Source of the DNA: JAZNGX01 sp045576675
GTDB lineage: Bacteria; Bacillota; Clostridia; Monoglobales; Firm-18
Direction of reading: 5' to 3'
DNA: 6,493 nt
Assembly (NCBI GenBank): GCA_045576675.1
Contig: JAZNGX010000025.1
Span: 1 to 6,493 of the forward strand
Positions 5,832 through 6,493 of the stretch are shown piece by piece (the stretch's first letter is position 1; each line of letters begins with the position of its first letter). The notes under the pieces were generated by a model, which searched no databases, was not told the DNA's origin, and was given only the letters and a program-made list of their open reading frames with translations. Position numbers and translations under genes: made by a program.

Positions 5832-6287
5832 TTAAATTGTAAGCTCGTTTTCGGTCTTGTAATTTATTGCTTGCTTAAACAGATCCTTAAGTGTAAGGCA
5901 GAATAAGCAGCCTACTGCGAAAATAATTGCAATTACGATTGTTGCATAAGTGAACATAAATACGCATTTTGCCAGATACATTGCAGATATGATTGCACAA
6001 GTTACAGCCATTTTGCGAAAGTGGCTTACGTTTTTGTCTGTGAACGGATTGCCGACAAGCAGTGATTTATACATTTGTCTTAAATTAAATAAAATGTATG
6101 TACATAACGCACCCGAAATAAACAGAATAATTGTGAATAAGACAACATAGCTTTTGTCTAAGTATCCTATCATATTAAATATGAGCTTCGATGTAAACGG
6201 GATTGCGACAGTGCAAAATGCACTTATCCACATTAATAGGTCGATAACAATTTTTGCAAGATAATGGGTTAAACTTTTTTTATACAT
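5832..6287 (-). CDS. DUF2975 family membrane protein
   Basis: The 151-aa product has four probable membrane helices (about residues 11-30, 47-68, 93-112, 114-133). The loop after helix 2 carries 'GNPFTDKNVSHFRKMA' (79-94), and the end reads 'LFCLTLKDLFKQAINYKTENELTI'; both are hallmarks of DUF2975 proteins. The family has no established biochemical function; it is almost always next to a small Cro/C1-type regulator, as here, 11 bases downstream. An upstream in-frame ATG at 6296 directly abuts the AAAGG ribosome binding site (6297-6301), whereas ATG 6287 has 9 bases of spacing, so the shorter start is chosen. It is the first gene of a three-gene operon with the regulator and the DUF4173 protein, read from the strong promoter at 6311-6339. 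A membrane sensor or antagonist acting with the regulator is a reasonable guess, not a demonstrated role. Confidence 0.9.
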   Translation of the reverse strand: MYKKSLTHYLAKIVIDLLMWISAFCTVAIPFTSKLIFNMIGYLDKSYVVLFTIILFISGALCTYILFNLRQMYKSLLVGNPFTDKNVSHFRKMAVTCAIISAMYLAKCVFMFTYATIVIAIIFAVGCLFCLTLKDLFKQAINYKTENELTI

Positions 6288-6296
6288 AAAAATCAT

Positions 6297-6301
6297 CCTT
6301 T
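6297..6301 (-). promoter_or_regulatory. ribosome binding site deciding the DUF2975 start
   Basis: AAAGG on the minus strand is 9 bases before ATG 6287 but immediately next to the alternative ATG 6296, which is therefore unlikely to be used. Confidence 0.65.
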
Positions 6302-6310
6302 CTTGAAATG

Positions 6311-6339
6311 ATTATATCACCGTTTTTGGTGTTTGTCAA
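6311..6339 (-). promoter_or_regulatory. consensus SigA promoter of the DUF2975-regulator-DUF4173 operon
   Basis: On the minus strand TTGACA (6334-6339), 17 bases and TATAAT (6311-6316) are both perfect consensus boxes, with an extended -10 TGA before TATAAT. The predicted start near 6304 leaves a leader of about 17 bases. The -35 box lies inside the left arm of the palindrome at 6331-6379, so a protein bound there would block RNA polymerase. A smaller CACC/GGTG inverted repeat (6318-6331) lies in the spacer. Confidence 0.85.
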
Positions 6340-6379
6340 TATATATTTATCGAAAAACAATAAATATATATTGACAAAC
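6331..6379. repeat. 20-bp perfect inverted repeat carrying both divergent -35 boxes (candidate operator)
   Basis: Positions 6331-6350 are the exact reverse complement of 6360-6379, separated by 9 bases (CGAAAAACA). Each arm contains a TTGACA box followed by AAC on the outside and an AT-rich stretch on the inside, so two outward-facing promoters share a mirror-image upstream part. Both predicted transcription starts (near 6304 and 6407) lie outside the repeat. It would therefore not be transcribed from either promoter and is more likely a DNA-level site than an RNA hairpin. The two Cro/C1-type regulators flanking it are the obvious candidate binders. Confidence 0.85.
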
Positions 6380-6400
6380 GATGCATTTGCATGATATACT
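6371..6400 (+). promoter_or_regulatory. SigA promoter of the rightward Cro/C1-type regulator
   Basis: TTGACA (6371-6376), 18 bases and TATACT (6395-6400) with an extended -10 TGA give a strong promoter starting near 6407. The -35 box is in the right arm of the shared palindrome. The spacer holds a separate small inverted repeat, ATGCA-TT-TGCAT (6381-6392). Confidence 0.8.
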
Positions 6401-6423
6401 GTATTCGGAAAGGCGGTGACGTT

Positions 6424-6493
6424 ATGTATATGGATTACAGCAAACTCTGGAAACTGCTCATCGACAAGAACATGAGCAAAACGGATCTGCTCG
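6424..6493 (+). CDS. small Cro/C1-type helix-turn-helix regulator, cut by the right window edge
   Basis: Only 23 codons are visible. The start 'MYMDYSKLWKLLIDKNMSKTDLL' is the typical opening of short (about 65-75 aa) Cro/C1-type regulators of Clostridia, in which 'DYSKLWKLLIDK' forms the first helix and 'MSKTDLL' begins the helix-turn-helix. A ribosome binding site one base off the anti-Shine-Dalgarno complement, AAGGCGGTGA (6410-6419), precedes ATG 6424; ATG 6430 in the same frame is a less well spaced alternative. It is divergent from the DUF2975 operon and shares its palindromic promoter region. The visible part is noticeably richer in G+C (30 of 70 bases) than the neighbouring genes, but it is short. 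Family is inferred from the N-terminus only. Confidence 0.75.
   Translation, partial: MYMDYSKLWKLLIDKNMSKTDLL

Noticed and set aside
6331..6379. The 20-bp inverted repeat as an intrinsic terminator
   Set aside because: No T-tract follows in either direction, the stem is AT-rich, and the repeat lies upstream of both predicted transcription starts with perfect -35 boxes in its arms.

Overview
The window looks like chromosomal DNA of a low-GC Gram-positive anaerobe, most likely in the Clostridia (gut Oscillospiraceae/Lachnospiraceae-like). This rests on a composition that is by eye roughly two-thirds A+T, strong AAGGAGG-type ribosome binding sites, near-consensus SigA promoters (TTGACA/TTGAAA, 17 bp, TATAAT), a tRNA gene with encoded CCA, and protein families typical of Firmicutes (DUF2975 with a YozG-like regulator, DUF4173, a Cof-type HAD phosphatase, a PqqD-like protein beside an ABC exporter). 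This is an inference; no species can be named.

Layout. Positions 1-955 hold a minus-strand sugar-phosphate isomerase/epimerase-like TIM-barrel gene, possibly followed by a second minus gene leaving the left edge. It is divergent from a plus-strand HAD-IIB (Cof-type) sugar phosphatase (1089-1925). Tail to tail with the phosphatase is a minus-strand tRNA-Leu(UAA) (2017-2104); a bidirectional terminator (1986-2017) and an unexplained imperfect palindrome (1937-1979) lie between them. From a promoter divergent to that of the tRNA runs a two-gene plus-strand operon: an 88-aa PqqD/RRE-like protein (2232-2498) and a 550-aa half-size ABC exporter starting with TTG (2509-4161). It ends at a 17-bp perfect hairpin (4168-4207) that can also terminate the convergent operon.

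The right part is a minus-strand operon read from 6287 down to 4220: a DUF2975 membrane protein, a 68-aa Cro/C1-type regulator and a DUF4173 polytopic membrane protein, with the ribosome binding sites of genes two and three embedded in the ends of the preceding genes. Its promoter faces a second, plus-strand promoter for another small Cro/C1-type regulator cut by the window end (6424-). The -35 boxes of both promoters lie in the two arms of a 20-bp perfect inverted repeat (6331-6379) upstream of both predicted transcription starts, so this looks like a shared DNA-level control site.

How the genes work together. The isomerase and phosphatase may both handle sugars or sugar phosphates, but that is only a neighbourhood hint. 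The PqqD-like protein plus exporter resembles the recognition-and-export part of a peptide-modification (RiPP) pathway, yet no precursor peptide or modifying enzyme is visible here. The right-hand unit is a membrane-protein/regulator cassette with divergent regulators, best read as a self-regulated sensory or envelope module of unknown function. The two most interesting items are the mirror-image divergent promoter at 6311-6400 and the orphan PqqD/ABC pair.
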